A stretch of DNA of 64,000 nucleotides, taken from positions 37,253 to 101,252 of the forward strand of contig NZ_MKVV01000035.1 of NCBI RefSeq assembly GCF_001899645.1, written 5' to 3'. Shown in pieces: positions 32,234 to 40,458 of the stretch. Made by a program: the position numbers and the translations under genes. The stretch is from Pseudonocardia sp. 73-21 (GTDB lineage: Bacteria; Actinomycetota; Actinomycetes; Mycobacteriales; Pseudonocardiaceae). The first letter of the stretch is position 1; every line of letters starts with the position of its first letter. Below the pieces are notes generated by a model. The model was given only the letters and a program-made list of their open reading frames with translations. It was not told the DNA's origin and searched no databases.

Positions 32234-33220
32234 GTGACGATGGTGCTGTGGTTCGGACCCGGTGACGCGGCGCGGTGCCGGTTCGCGATCTCGCCGCTGC
32301 AGGAGACGATGTCGGCACTGCTGGTGCTCAAGGACCCGGCGCGCCACGGCTGGTACCTGCCGTGGTTGAGAGAGGTACAGCCGGTCGCGGCAGGGCTCGA
32401 CCTGGCCCTGCTGAACGCCGTCATGCCGGTGCGCGGGTACGGGCCGGACTTCCTGTGGCCGAGCCCGGCCACCCCGCTCACGACGATCGAGGACGACCTC
32501 GCCGTCGTGCAGGCTACGGATCCGGACGTGGTCGCCGTGCAGGTCGCCGTCTGCAGCGCGCTCCCCGCGGACGTGCGCCGCGCCGTCGCCGACGACCCGG
32601 CCCGCGTGCGGGACGAGCTGGTCGCCCAACAGTGGCTGGCCTGGCGGTCCCTCGTCGCGCCGTTCTGGGACCGGATGCGCGGCATGCTCGACGCCGACAT
32701 CACCACCCGCGCGCGGCAGCTGGCCGACGGCGGCCTCGAGGCCCTCGTGGCGAACCTGCACCGCCGCGCGTCATGGCGCGACGGCGACCTGCACCTGCTG
32801 GGGTTCCCCCGGCAGACCCTCGACCTGCGCGGGCGCGGGATGATCCTCGTCCCCACCGCATTCGGGTGGCCGACGCTGGGGATCGGCCCCACCGGCGACA
32901 CGCCGGCGTCCCCGGCGCTGGTCTATCCGATGCTCGGCGCCGCCGTGGTCTGGGAACCGGCCGAGCGGCCACCGGCGGTCGCGCGCCTGCTGGGGTCCGG
33001 ACGCGCGTCGGTGCTGGCCGAGACGGCGGTCCCCAGCGCCACCGGCGGCCTCGCGCGGCGGGTGGGCCTGGCCCCGGCCACGGTCTCCCAGCACCTCGCG
33101 GTGCTCCGCGACGCCGGGCTCGTCACCGCCCGGCGCCGGGGTCGGGAGGTGCTCTACGGGCAGACCCCGCTCGCGGCAGCGCTCCTGCGCGCCGGAGACC
33201 AGGGGCTCGTCACCCGGTGA
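32234..33220 (+). CDS. ArsR-family regulator with large N-terminal domain (DUF5937-type)
   Basis: A 328-residue protein from GTG 32234 (or ATG 32240). The first 240 residues (FAISPLQETMSALLVLKDPARH ... WLREV ... GFPRQTLDLRGRGMILVPTAFGWP) are the domain that precedes ArsR HTHs in many actinobacterial regulators. The C-terminal winged helix is clear: LARRVGLAPATVSQHLAVLRDA and GLVTARRRGREVLY. No metal-binding Cys cluster is seen, so it probably senses something other than a metal. Divergent MFS gene is its likely target. Confidence 0.9.
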   Translation: MTMVLWFGPGDAARCRFAISPLQETMSALLVLKDPARHGWYLPWLREVQPVAAGLDLALLNAVMPVRGYGPDFLWPSPATPLTTIEDDLAVVQATDPDVVAVQVAVCSALPADVRRAVADDPARVRDELVAQQWLAWRSLVAPFWDRMRGMLDADITTRARQLADGGLEALVANLHRRASWRDGDLHLLGFPRQTLDLRGRGMILVPTAFGWPTLGIGPTGDTPASPALVYPMLGAAVVWEPAERPPAVARLLGSGRASVLAETAVPSATGGLARRVGLAPATVSQHLAVLRDAGLVTARRRGREVLYGQTPLAAALLRAGDQGLVTR

Positions 33221-33638
33221 TTCCCCGTCACCCGCCGCGTCGCGCGACGCCGGCCCCGAGCCGCGGAGCTCGAGCCGACTGTCGGCCGCCAGCCCGACCA
33301 GCTCGTCCACCGCCGGTTCATCCGGGCGTCGAACGATCGTCGCAGGGCCGGCTCGGTGTCGATATCGGTCCAGAAGTGTTGCGCTGCAAAGCAATCATCA
33401 GATCCGACCGAACGGAATCCGGTCGACATCGCCCGCCCGCCCAGGGCGGTCACGGCTCGCCGAAGCAGCCGCCATACACCGACACTCCGAACACGCCGAC
33501 CGCCGCCGGCGCCGGGTGCGGGGGTGATCAGCAGCAGCCCGCCCCGACCAGGGCGCCGGACAGGAGATCAGCGAGGTGATCCCGCCGCGCTGCCGACCGA
33601 CGCCGCCACGACGCCGGCGGTCGGCAGGAGGGCGGCGG
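33221..33638. other. Non-coding stretch between ArsR and TetR genes
   Basis: About 418 bp without a convincing gene on either strand. Several short open frames exist but have skewed composition (Arg, Ser and Pro-rich) and no start context. The only structure I see is the inverted repeat at 33590-33627. Confidence 0.5.
33590..33627 (-). terminator. Hairpin after the TetR gene
   Basis: CTGCCGACCG (33590-33599) and CGGTCGGCAG (33618-33627) form a perfect 10-bp stem with an 18-base loop, 11 bases beyond the TetR stop codon in the direction of transcription. Confidence 0.6.
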
Positions 33639-34199
33639 TCACGGCGCAGGTGGGAGACCGACGGCCGGTACGAGCCTCCGGTGCAGGTAGCGGCGCAGGT
33701 CGTCGCAGGTGCGGGTGTTCGAGCTGTCGAACTGCACGATCGAGACGAGGAAACGGATGCAGGTCTCGGCGATCTCGTCCATGTCCGGCTCCAGGTCCGG
33801 CCGGAACGCCACGAGCGGGGAGAGGAACCGGCGGGCCATGCCGACCGAGTCGGCGTCGACCAGGTAGCCGTCGACGATGACGGTGCCCAGCTGCGGCTGG
33901 ACCAGCGGCGCCAGCGCCGGGTGGGCGCGGAACGCGGCGCACGCCGACACCATCGTCTCGACGAGGTACTCCGCGGCCGACGTCGTCTCACCGACCTGCT
34001 CGACGACGGAGGCCAGCATCCGCGACGACACCAGCGTGAGGGCCTCGGACGCCAGCTTCTCCCGGCTGCCGAAGTGCGCGTAGACGGTGGGGCGCGACAA
34101 CCCGGCGCGTGCGGCCACGGCGCTGATGGTCATCCCGCTGTAACCGCTGGTGCTCAACCGGTCGACCGCCGCCGTGAGGATGCGCTGCCGTACGTCCAT
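33639..34199 (-). CDS. TetR-family transcriptional regulator
   Basis: A 186-residue regulator. The N-terminal HTH is typical: RQRILTAAVDRLSTSGYSGMT, SAVAARAGLSRPTVYAHFGS. The helical C-terminal domain has FRAHPALAPLVQPQLG. It begins 13 bases after the histidine kinase stop, so read-through from the two-component operon is possible. A palindrome (GAACA-N5-TGTTC) covers the gap and touches its start codon, suggesting autorepression. The ligand is unknown. Confidence 0.9.
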   Translation of the reverse strand: MDVRQRILTAAVDRLSTSGYSGMTISAVAARAGLSRPTVYAHFGSREKLASEALTLVSSRMLASVVEQVGETTSAAEYLVETMVSACAAFRAHPALAPLVQPQLGTVIVDGYLVDADSVGMARRFLSPLVAFRPDLEPDMDEIAETCIRFLVSIVQFDSSNTRTCDDLRRYLHRRLVPAVGLPPAP

Positions 34200-34214
34200 G
34201 AACAGATATTGTTC
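34200..34214. promoter_or_regulatory. Palindrome at the TetR start
   Basis: GAACA-GATAT-TGTTC, exact inverted repeat spanning the histidine kinase stop codon and the base before the TetR ATG. Candidate TetR operator. Confidence 0.5.
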
Positions 34215-35571
34215 AACGCGCAACGACCGGCCGCAGGGGAAGGAAGACGGTGAAGCACGCGCCGCCCTCGTCCGCGGGCCCGGCGTGGACCGTTCCGCCC
34301 ATCCGCATGACGAGCCCGTGCACCAGCGCCAGACCGATTCCCCCGACGCCCACGGGCCGGTGCCCGCGGTAGCGGTCGTGCAGGGCGCCGCGCTCGAACA
34401 CCACGGCGTAGTCCTCGGGGGCGAGCCCGGGCCCGCCGTCACGGATCTGCAGCGCGCCGCCGGCGAGCACGGCGAACACCAGCGGCGCGCCGGCCGGCGT
34501 CACCCGCAACGCGTTCTCGGCCAGCCCGTCGAGCACCTGGCGCAGCCGCCGGGGATCGGCGGTGACCCGTACCGGCCCGTCGGGGACGACCAGGCGGAAC
34601 TCCACGCCCGCATCGCGGCTGCGGGCCCGCCAGACCTGCGCGGCTTCGGCGGCCAGGGCCGTGAGATCGACGGGGAGGAGGTCGAGGGGGAAGTCGTCGG
34701 CCTCCAGCCGCGCCAGCTCCATGAGGTCGGTGACGAGCCGGTCGAGGCGCTCGGCCTCGTGCAGGATCACCGGGGCGGCGTCATCGCCGCCCACCCCGTC
34801 GATGATCGACTCCGCGAACCCCTTCACCGCCGTCAACGGCGTGCGCAGCTCGTGCGAGACCGACAGCAGGAACTCCCGCTGCCGGGCCTCGCTGCGCGCC
34901 AGCGCGTCGGCGAGATCGTTGACGGCCCCCGCCACCTCGGCCACCTCGGTGGGCCCGCGCACCGGCACCCGGACGTCCCGACGGCCGGTGCGCAGCAGGT
35001 GGGCCGCGGCGGCGGTGCGGCGCAGCGGCCGGGCCAGCAGCGTGCCGACGACCACCCCCACCAGCACCGCGACGCCCACACCGGCCAGCAGGGCGAACCC
35101 GATGTTGCGGCGCAGCAGGCCGCTGCCGAGCGGACCGTCCTCCGACGTCCGGACCAGCGCGAACGCGCCCGACAGGCTGGGCCGGGCCTCGACGAGGTAG
35201 ACCGTGCCGCCGACGTCGACGGTGGCCGAGACGGGCGTGCCGGTCAGGGCCCGGGCCGCTCCCGAGCGGGTGATCGCCTCGGCGACCCCGGCGTCGGCGC
35301 TCCCGACGCGGCGCCCGGTCAGCGGGACCACGGCGACGCCCTGGCCCTGGATCACCTGCACGACCTTGCCCAGGCCGAGGACGCTGCGGACGGCCCCGCC
35401 GGAGTCATCGAGCTGGGCGGCGACGACATCGGCCTGCTGGGCGAGGACGTCGTGGGTCACCTGCCGGGCGGTGGCGGTGACGAGTCGCAACGACACCAGC
35501 GCCGCCACCCCGACGGCCACGAGCGCCACGAGCAGACAGCTCGCCGTGACCCGCCAGGCCAGGGATCTCAT
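34213..35571 (-). CDS. Membrane sensor histidine kinase
   Basis: A 452-residue OmpR-partner kinase. Membrane segments at about residues 9-29 (ASCLLVALVAVGVAALVSL) and 165-187 (IGFALLAGVGVAVLVGVVVG) flank an extracytoplasmic sensor of about 135 residues. HAMP follows (RPLRRTAAAAHLLRTG). HisKA has the phospho-acceptor His in FLLSVSHELRTPLTAVKGFA. ATPase motifs are the N-box LDGLAENALRVTPAG, LQIRDGGPGLAPED (G1), and GGIGLALVHGLV (G2). Overlaps its response regulator by 4 bases. The two small exported proteins upstream in the operon may feed its sensor. Confidence 0.94.
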   Translation of the reverse strand: MRSLAWRVTASCLLVALVAVGVAALVSLRLVTATARQVTHDVLAQQADVVAAQLDDSGGAVRSVLGLGKVVQVIQGQGVAVVPLTGRRVGSADAGVAEAITRSGAARALTGTPVSATVDVGGTVYLVEARPSLSGAFALVRTSEDGPLGSGLLRRNIGFALLAGVGVAVLVGVVVGTLLARPLRRTAAAAHLLRTGRRDVRVPVRGPTEVAEVAGAVNDLADALARSEARQREFLLSVSHELRTPLTAVKGFAESIIDGVGGDDAAPVILHEAERLDRLVTDLMELARLEADDFPLDLLPVDLTALAAEAAQVWRARSRDAGVEFRLVVPDGPVRVTADPRRLRQVLDGLAENALRVTPAGAPLVFAVLAGGALQIRDGGPGLAPEDYAVVFERGALHDRYRGHRPVGVGGIGLALVHGLVMRMGGTVHAGPADEGGACFTVFLPLRPVVAR

Positions 35572-36254
35572 GCGTCCGCCGCGTAGCCCACACCACGGAC
35601 GGTCCTGATGGGACTCGCCGCCCCGAGCTTCGCCCGCAGCTGGGCCACGTGCACGTCGACGGTCCGGGTACCCGCCGACGCCGTGTACCCCCACACGGCC
35701 GAGAGCAGCTGCTCGCGGGAGAACACGCGCCCGGGCGCGCGGACGAGGTGGGTGAGCAGGTCGAACTCGGTGGACGTGAGCGCCACCTCGGCCGCGCCGA
35801 CGCGGACGCGGCGTCGGGTGACGTCGACCTGCACACCGCCGACCGCGAACACCTCGTCCCGCCCGGGCGTCCCGGCGGCCCGGCGCAGCACCGTGCGCAC
35901 CCGCGCCACCAGCTCGCGGGGGCTGAACGGCTTGGTCACGTAGTCGTCGGCGCCCATCTCCAGGCCGAGGATGCGGTCGACCTCGTCGTCGCGGGCGGTC
36001 ACGAACAGCACGGGCGTCCAGTCCTGCTCGGCGCGCATCCGCCGGCACACCTCGATGCCGTCCATGCCGGGCAGCCCGACGTCGAGCACCACCGCCACCG
36101 GCGCCAGCTTGCGGACGGCCGCGAGCGCGGCCACCCCGTCGGACTCGACCTGCACACCGAAGCCGTCGCGGCGCAGGTAGAGGCCTACGAGGTCGGCGAT
36201 GGCGCGGTCGTCCTCCACCACGAGGACGAGCCCGCGAGCGTCGGGCGGGTGCAC
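35568..36254 (-). CDS. OmpR/PhoB-family response regulator
   Basis: A 228-residue regulator. Receiver: acidic pair VVEDDRAI, phospho-acceptor Asp in VVLDVGLPGMDG, Thr in FVTARDD, Lys in DDYVTKPFSP. C-terminal winged helix: LTSTEFDLLTHLVRAPGRVF, VDVHVAQLRAKLG and IRTVRGVGY. GTG 36254 is chosen over ATG 36326 because the longer form would run into the lipoprotein gene and adds only disordered residues. The gap to that gene is 25 bases. It pairs with the kinase downstream. Confidence 0.93.
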   Translation of the reverse strand: MHPPDARGLVLVVEDDRAIADLVGLYLRRDGFGVQVESDGVAALAAVRKLAPVAVVLDVGLPGMDGIEVCRRMRAEQDWTPVLFVTARDDEVDRILGLEMGADDYVTKPFSPRELVARVRTVLRRAAGTPGRDEVFAVGGVQVDVTRRRVRVGAAEVALTSTEFDLLTHLVRAPGRVFSREQLLSAVWGYTASAGTRTVDVHVAQLRAKLGAASPIRTVRGVGYAADA

Positions 36255-36279
36255 GTCGCGGATCGTCCCACCGCGGGTG

Positions 36280-36486
36280 TCAGCCGGAGCTATCGGAGTC
36301 CACCTGACCGGCGATGGCGTCGACACTGGCCTCGAGGCTGCCCAGCTGGTCGGCCGACGGGGACGACGGGGACGACAGGGACGACAGGGACGACGGGGAC
36401 GACGGGGACGACGGGGACGACGGGGACGTGTGGCTGCACGCGGTCAGGGCGAGGCCGGTGAGCACCACGACCGCGAGCTTCCTCAC
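36280..36486 (-). CDS. Small Ser/Pro-repeat lipoprotein
   Basis: A 68-residue putative lipoprotein from GTG 36486. Signal peptide RKLAVVVLTGLALTAC with lipobox LTAC; Cys at about residue 17. The mature part starts with a low-complexity Ser-Pro tract encoded by seven 9-bp repeats and ends with a 25-residue acidic helix (ADQLGSLEASVDAIAGQVDS). The GTG overlaps the stop of the preceding secreted gene by 4 bases (GTGA) and the response regulator follows 25 bases later. It looks like a surface tether or accessory of the two-component system. No known family. Confidence 0.7.
   Translation of the reverse strand: MRKLAVVVLTGLALTACSHTSPSSPSSPSSPSSLSSLSSPSSPSADQLGSLEASVDAIAGQVDSDSSG
36361..36423. repeat. 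9-bp tandem repeat, seven copies
   Basis: Seven units of GGACGACGG (two with A at position 8) in the lipoprotein gene. Read on the minus strand they give Ser-Pro-Ser or Ser-Leu-Ser steps. Copy changes keep the frame, so tract length can vary between strains. Confidence 0.95.
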
Positions 36487-36869
36487 GATCCGCAGTCCTT
36501 GCTCTGCACCGCCAGCACCTGGCTCTTCACCCCGGCCAGCTCGGTGAGCCGCTGGGCCCGGTCGGTGATCCGGTCCTGGAGCAGGTCGGCCGCGGCGGTG
36601 TGGCCGGCGGCGCGGGCCTTGTCCTCCCGGGCCTGCAGCCAGGCGGTCGAGCCCTTGGTGGTCGCGGGCCCGTTGATCGTCGCCGTGAGTGAGTCGATCT
36701 TCGTGAGCAGCTTCGGGATCCGGACCGTGCAGACCTGCTGGTTCGATCCCGCCGCGGGTGCAGGGGTGGGCGCGGGGGTGTCGGCGAACGCCGTCCCGCC
36801 GCCCACGACCAGTGCACCCACCGTCGCGGCCGTGGCCGCGACTCCGCCGATCCACTGAGACGTGCGCAT
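36483..36869 (-). CDS. Small secreted protein with signal peptide, first gene of two-component operon
   Basis: A 128-residue protein. Signal peptide: WIGGVAATAATVGALVVGGG with a cleavage site near TAFADTP (about residue 30). The mature part has a Pro/Ala linker and a helical domain with two Cys (QVCTVRIPKLL and the last residues KDCGS), which could form a disulfide outside the cell. No known domain. It leads the operon secreted protein - lipoprotein - response regulator - kinase, so it may act as the periplasmic/extracellular sensor partner or as a target of the system. Confidence 0.75.
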   Translation of the reverse strand: MRTSQWIGGVAATAATVGALVVGGGTAFADTPAPTPAPAAGSNQQVCTVRIPKLLTKIDSLTATINGPATTKGSTAWLQAREDKARAAGHTAAADLLQDRITDRAQRLTELAGVKSQVLAVQSKDCGS

Positions 36870-37019
36870 CGTCGTCCTCTTCCTCGATCTCCGGGCCGGC
36901 CGGGTGGGCCGGACACCGACGACGATGCCGGGGCCCGTTCAGCCCCCGATCCGGGCGAGGTTCGGGTTGTGTAAGGGCGTTGGCGGGCCCGCCGATCACC
37001 AGTGCGCCAGACTCTTCCG

Positions 37020-38984
37020 ATGACAGCGGACGAGGTCGCGCGGCACGCCACGGTGGGCATGGTCGTGGTCCGGGACGGGGCGGTGACCTGGCTCAACGAC
37101 GCCGCCCGCGCGCTGGTCGAGGCGCACGGCGGCCGGTGGACCGGCCCCGGATCGCCGCTGGGGCCGCTGGCCGAGCTGCGTCCCGGGTCCCGGCGCGTCG
37201 CCGTGCGCTGGCCCTCGCCGACCGGCGGCACCCGCTGGTGGGGGGTCACGAGCAGCCGCCTGCCGAGCGACGCGCACCTGATCGAGATCACCGACGACAC
37301 CGACCGGTACGAGGCCGACGGTCGCGACACCGGCCCGCCCACCGCGCAGTGGCGGCTCGCCCGGCTGGAGGCCGTCGCCGGCATGGGGTCGTGGGTGTGG
37401 AACACCCGCGACGACTCCATGGAATGGAGCGAGGCGCTGCAGGTCCTTATCGGCGTCGAGCCCGGGATCCCGCTCGACCTCGACCTGTACCTGCGCCTCG
37501 TCCATCCCGACGACGTGGCCAGGCTCGAAGCCACCCTCGCCGCGTCGCTGCAGACGCTGGAGACGTTCTCCGTCTCGCACCGCATGTTGCTCGGCGACCG
37601 CACGACCGAGCGGGTCGTCGAGTGCTTCGGCGAGGTGTTCGCCGACGCCGCGGGCGTGCCGAGCCGCGTGATGTGCACGGTCCGCGACGTCACCGAACAG
37701 CACAAGGTGCTGCAGGAGCTGGCCTTCCTCGCCGAGAACGACCCGCTCACGGGCATCGCGAACCGCCGCCGGATCAGCGGGATGCTCGTCGACTGCGCCT
37801 ACGACCCGCTCGGCGGCGCCTTGCTGCTGATCGACATCGACAACTTCAAGGACATCAACGACCTGCGGGGCCACGCCGTGGGGGACCGCGTGATCCGCCG
37901 GGTCGCGCGCACCATCGTGGCCCGCGTCGGGCCCGACGCCCTGCTCGGCCGCCTCGGCGGCGACGAGTTCGCGCTGGTGGTGCCGCGGTGCGGGGCGAGC
38001 GAGGCGGTCGCGCTCGCCGAGCAGCTGTGCGCCGTCGTCGCCGTCGCCCCGATGGTGGCCGAGGCGGCGACCCTGCGCGTCACGATCAGCGTGGGCGTGG
38101 CGACGATCCCCGGAGGCCAGGACGCCGAGACCAGCCTGGCGCAGGCCGACCTCGCCCTCTACGAGGCCAAGGACGCCGGGCGCAACCGGGCCCGCCTGTA
38201 CTCACCCGACCACTACCACCAGGCGGTGCGGCGGGTGTCGCTGCTGCACCGGGTCGGGGCGGCGCTCGACGCCGACACCATGCAGCTCGTCGCGCAGCCC
38301 ATCGTCTGCCTCGGGACGGGCGGGACCACCCGGCACGAGGTGCTCATCCGGCTGGCCGACGGTCTCGAGCCCGCGCTCGGCCCTGCCGACTTCCTGCCCG
38401 AGGCCGAGCGGACCGACCTGGTACTGCGCCTGGACCGCTGGGTGCTGGAGCGGGCGATCCGCGCTCTGGCCGCGCCGCACGCCCGGGCGACGGACCTGCG
38501 GCTGGAGGTCAACGTCTCGGCGCGGTCGCTGGAGGACGTCGAGCTGGGCAGCTGGATCCTGCAGCGGCTCAAGGACGACGAGGTCGACCCGGGCCGGCTC
38601 GGGCTGGAGATCACCGAGACGGCCGCGATCGGGAGCCTCGACGACGCGGTCGGACTGGCCACCCGGCTCACCCGGGCCGGCTGCGGGTTCGCCCTCGACG
38701 ACTTCGGCGCCGGCTTCGGCTCCTTCTCCTACCTCAAGAACCTGCCGTTCACCGCCGTCAAGATCGCCGGTGAGTTCGTGTCGCAGCTCGACACCGACCC
38801 GGTCGACGCCGCGCTCGTCACCGCGGTGGTGGGCGTCGCGCGGCAGCTCGGGATGCGGACCGTGGCCGAGCAGGTCGACCGGCCGGTGCTGGTCGACCTG
38901 CTGCGCGACCTCGGTGTCGACGACGGGCAGGGCTATCACCTGGGCCGGCCGCGGCCGCTGGGGGAGTTGCTCGTTCAGCGGTGA
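37020..38984 (+). CDS. PAS-GGDEF-EAL cyclic-di-GMP signalling protein
   Basis: A 654-residue cytoplasmic protein. PAS-like region residues about 110-235 (GMGSWVWNTRDDSMEWSEAL ... VHPDDVARL). GGDEF domain about 245-400: DPLTGIANRRR, DIDNFKDIND and an intact GGDEF active site (LLGRLGGDEFALVV). EAL domain about 410-650: HEVLIRL instead of EAL, NVSARSLED, EITETAAI, DDFGAGFGSF, VKIAGEFV, VAEQV and GQGYHLGRP. In the EAL part the Asp after Lys-Ile is Ala and the first motif is EVL, so phosphodiesterase activity may be reduced. Diguanylate cyclase activity is expected. Converges on gadB with a 10-base overlap. Confidence 0.95.
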   Translation: MTADEVARHATVGMVVVRDGAVTWLNDAARALVEAHGGRWTGPGSPLGPLAELRPGSRRVAVRWPSPTGGTRWWGVTSSRLPSDAHLIEITDDTDRYEADGRDTGPPTAQWRLARLEAVAGMGSWVWNTRDDSMEWSEALQVLIGVEPGIPLDLDLYLRLVHPDDVARLEATLAASLQTLETFSVSHRMLLGDRTTERVVECFGEVFADAAGVPSRVMCTVRDVTEQHKVLQELAFLAENDPLTGIANRRRISGMLVDCAYDPLGGALLLIDIDNFKDINDLRGHAVGDRVIRRVARTIVARVGPDALLGRLGGDEFALVVPRCGASEAVALAEQLCAVVAVAPMVAEAATLRVTISVGVATIPGGQDAETSLAQADLALYEAKDAGRNRARLYSPDHYHQAVRRVSLLHRVGAALDADTMQLVAQPIVCLGTGGTTRHEVLIRLADGLEPALGPADFLPEAERTDLVLRLDRWVLERAIRALAAPHARATDLRLEVNVSARSLEDVELGSWILQRLKDDEVDPGRLGLEITETAAIGSLDDAVGLATRLTRAGCGFALDDFGAGFGSFSYLKNLPFTAVKIAGEFVSQLDTDPVDAALVTAVVGVARQLGMRTVAEQVDRPVLVDLLRDLGVDDGQGYHLGRPRPLGELLVQR

Positions 38985-40390
38985 TCCGCGCTGCGAGATG
39001 CCCCGTGCGAGAACGACGCCGACTCCGTGCCCCGTTGCGGTGAGGTCTGCTTCGCGAGCCGGTCGACGACCCGCCTCAGGTCGTCGAGCAGCAGCTCGGC
39101 GAGGTCGTGGGAGAACCCGTTGCGCACCACGATGCGCAGCGCCGCGATGTCCTCGCGGTGCGCCGGGAACGTGTACGCGGGCACCAGCCAGCCCTCCTCG
39201 CGCAGCCCCGCCGACACGTCGAACACCGAGAACGGCTGGCCGTCCGCCACGACGAACGCGAACACCGGCAGCTGCGAACCGTCGGTGAGCAGCCGGAACG
39301 GGCCGAGCTCGGCGATCTGTGCCGACAGCGAGGTGGCCACGTCGCGGCAGCCCTGCTGCACCCGCCGGAACCCCTCGCGGCCCAGCCGCAGGAAGTTGTA
39401 GTACTGCGCCACGACCTGCCCCCCGGGCCGGGAGAAGTTCAGCGCGAACGTCGGCATCTCCCCGCCGAGGTAGTTGACCTTGAACACGAGCTCCTCGGGC
39501 AGCGCCGCGGTGTCGCGCCAGACCGCCCAGCCGACGCCCGGGTAGACGAGCCCGTACTTGTGGCCGGAGGTGTTGATCGACGCGACGCGGGGCAGCCGGA
39601 AGTCCCACGCGAGCTCGGGATCGCAGAACGGCGCGATCATCGCGCCCGACGCGCCGTCGACGTGCACGGGGATGTCGAGGCCGGTGCGCTCCTGCAGGTC
39701 GTCGAGGGCCGCGCAGATCTCCGCGACCGGCTCGTAGCTGCCGTCGAACGTGGAGCCGAGGATCGCGACCACGCCGATGGTGTTCTCGTCACACTGCGCG
39801 AGGGCCGCCTCGGCGCCCAGGTGCAGCCGGTCGCCCTCCATCGGGACCAGCCGCGGCTCCACCTCGAAGAAGTTGGCGAACTTGTCCCAGCAGACCTGGA
39901 CGTTGATCCCCATGACGATGTTCGGCCGGTCGGTGGGCTTCCCGGCCGCCCGGCGCGCGAGCTGCCAGCGGCGCTTGAGCGCGAGCCCGCCGAGCATGCA
40001 CGCCTCGCTGGAACCGGTGGTGGAGCAGCCGATGGCCGTGGCGGGGTCGGGCGCGTGCCACAGGTCGGCGAGCATCCGCACGCAGCGCGCCTCGAGGTCG
40101 GCGGTGCGGGGGTACTCGTCCTTGTCGATCATGTTCTTGTCGAACGAGTCGGCCATCAGCTGCCGGGCCTGCGGCTCCGCCCAGGTCGTGACGAACGTGG
40201 CCAGGTTGAGCCGCGCGTTGCCGTCGAGCATCAGCTCGTCGTGCACCACCTGGTAGGCGACGTCGGGGTCCAGCTCGTCCGCGGGCAGCTCGAAGCGGGG
40301 GATCCGGACCGGCTCGCTGGTGAACACGGGGTTGACCGAGAGCTCCGGCCGGTGGCCGTTCGTCTCCGACGGCGGGTGCGCGATGGGCAT
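38975..40390 (-). CDS. gadB: Glutamate decarboxylase
   Basis: A 471-residue PLP enzyme of the GadA/B family that converts glutamate to GABA with proton consumption. Motifs: NARLNLATFVTTW at the N-terminus, TTGSSEACMLGGLALKRRW (PLP phosphate site), HVDGASGAMIAPF (Asp pairing the pyridine N), and SINTSGHKYG with the Schiff-base Lys. The C-terminus is longer than needed and Ser-rich (SPQRGTESASFSHG), and no E. coli-type HH tail is evident. No gadC antiporter is adjacent. It appears to be transcribed alone. Confidence 0.95.
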   Translation of the reverse strand: MPIAHPPSETNGHRPELSVNPVFTSEPVRIPRFELPADELDPDVAYQVVHDELMLDGNARLNLATFVTTWAEPQARQLMADSFDKNMIDKDEYPRTADLEARCVRMLADLWHAPDPATAIGCSTTGSSEACMLGGLALKRRWQLARRAAGKPTDRPNIVMGINVQVCWDKFANFFEVEPRLVPMEGDRLHLGAEAALAQCDENTIGVVAILGSTFDGSYEPVAEICAALDDLQERTGLDIPVHVDGASGAMIAPFCDPELAWDFRLPRVASINTSGHKYGLVYPGVGWAVWRDTAALPEELVFKVNYLGGEMPTFALNFSRPGGQVVAQYYNFLRLGREGFRRVQQGCRDVATSLSAQIAELGPFRLLTDGSQLPVFAFVVADGQPFSVFDVSAGLREEGWLVPAYTFPAHREDIAALRIVVRNGFSHDLAELLLDDLRRVVDRLAKQTSPQRGTESASFSHGASRSADHR

Positions 40391-40458
40391 GCCCGCACCG
40401 TAGGCCGGTCGCCGGGATCGGGCACTCCCGGCGACCGGCGGTGGGGGTGGTTCGTCGG

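Noticed and set aside
33154..33453. Possible small reverse-strand gene between ArsR and TetR
   Set aside because: Ser/Arg/Trp-rich composition, no start context, overlaps the ArsR 3' end, and a neighbouring frame looks equally plausible.
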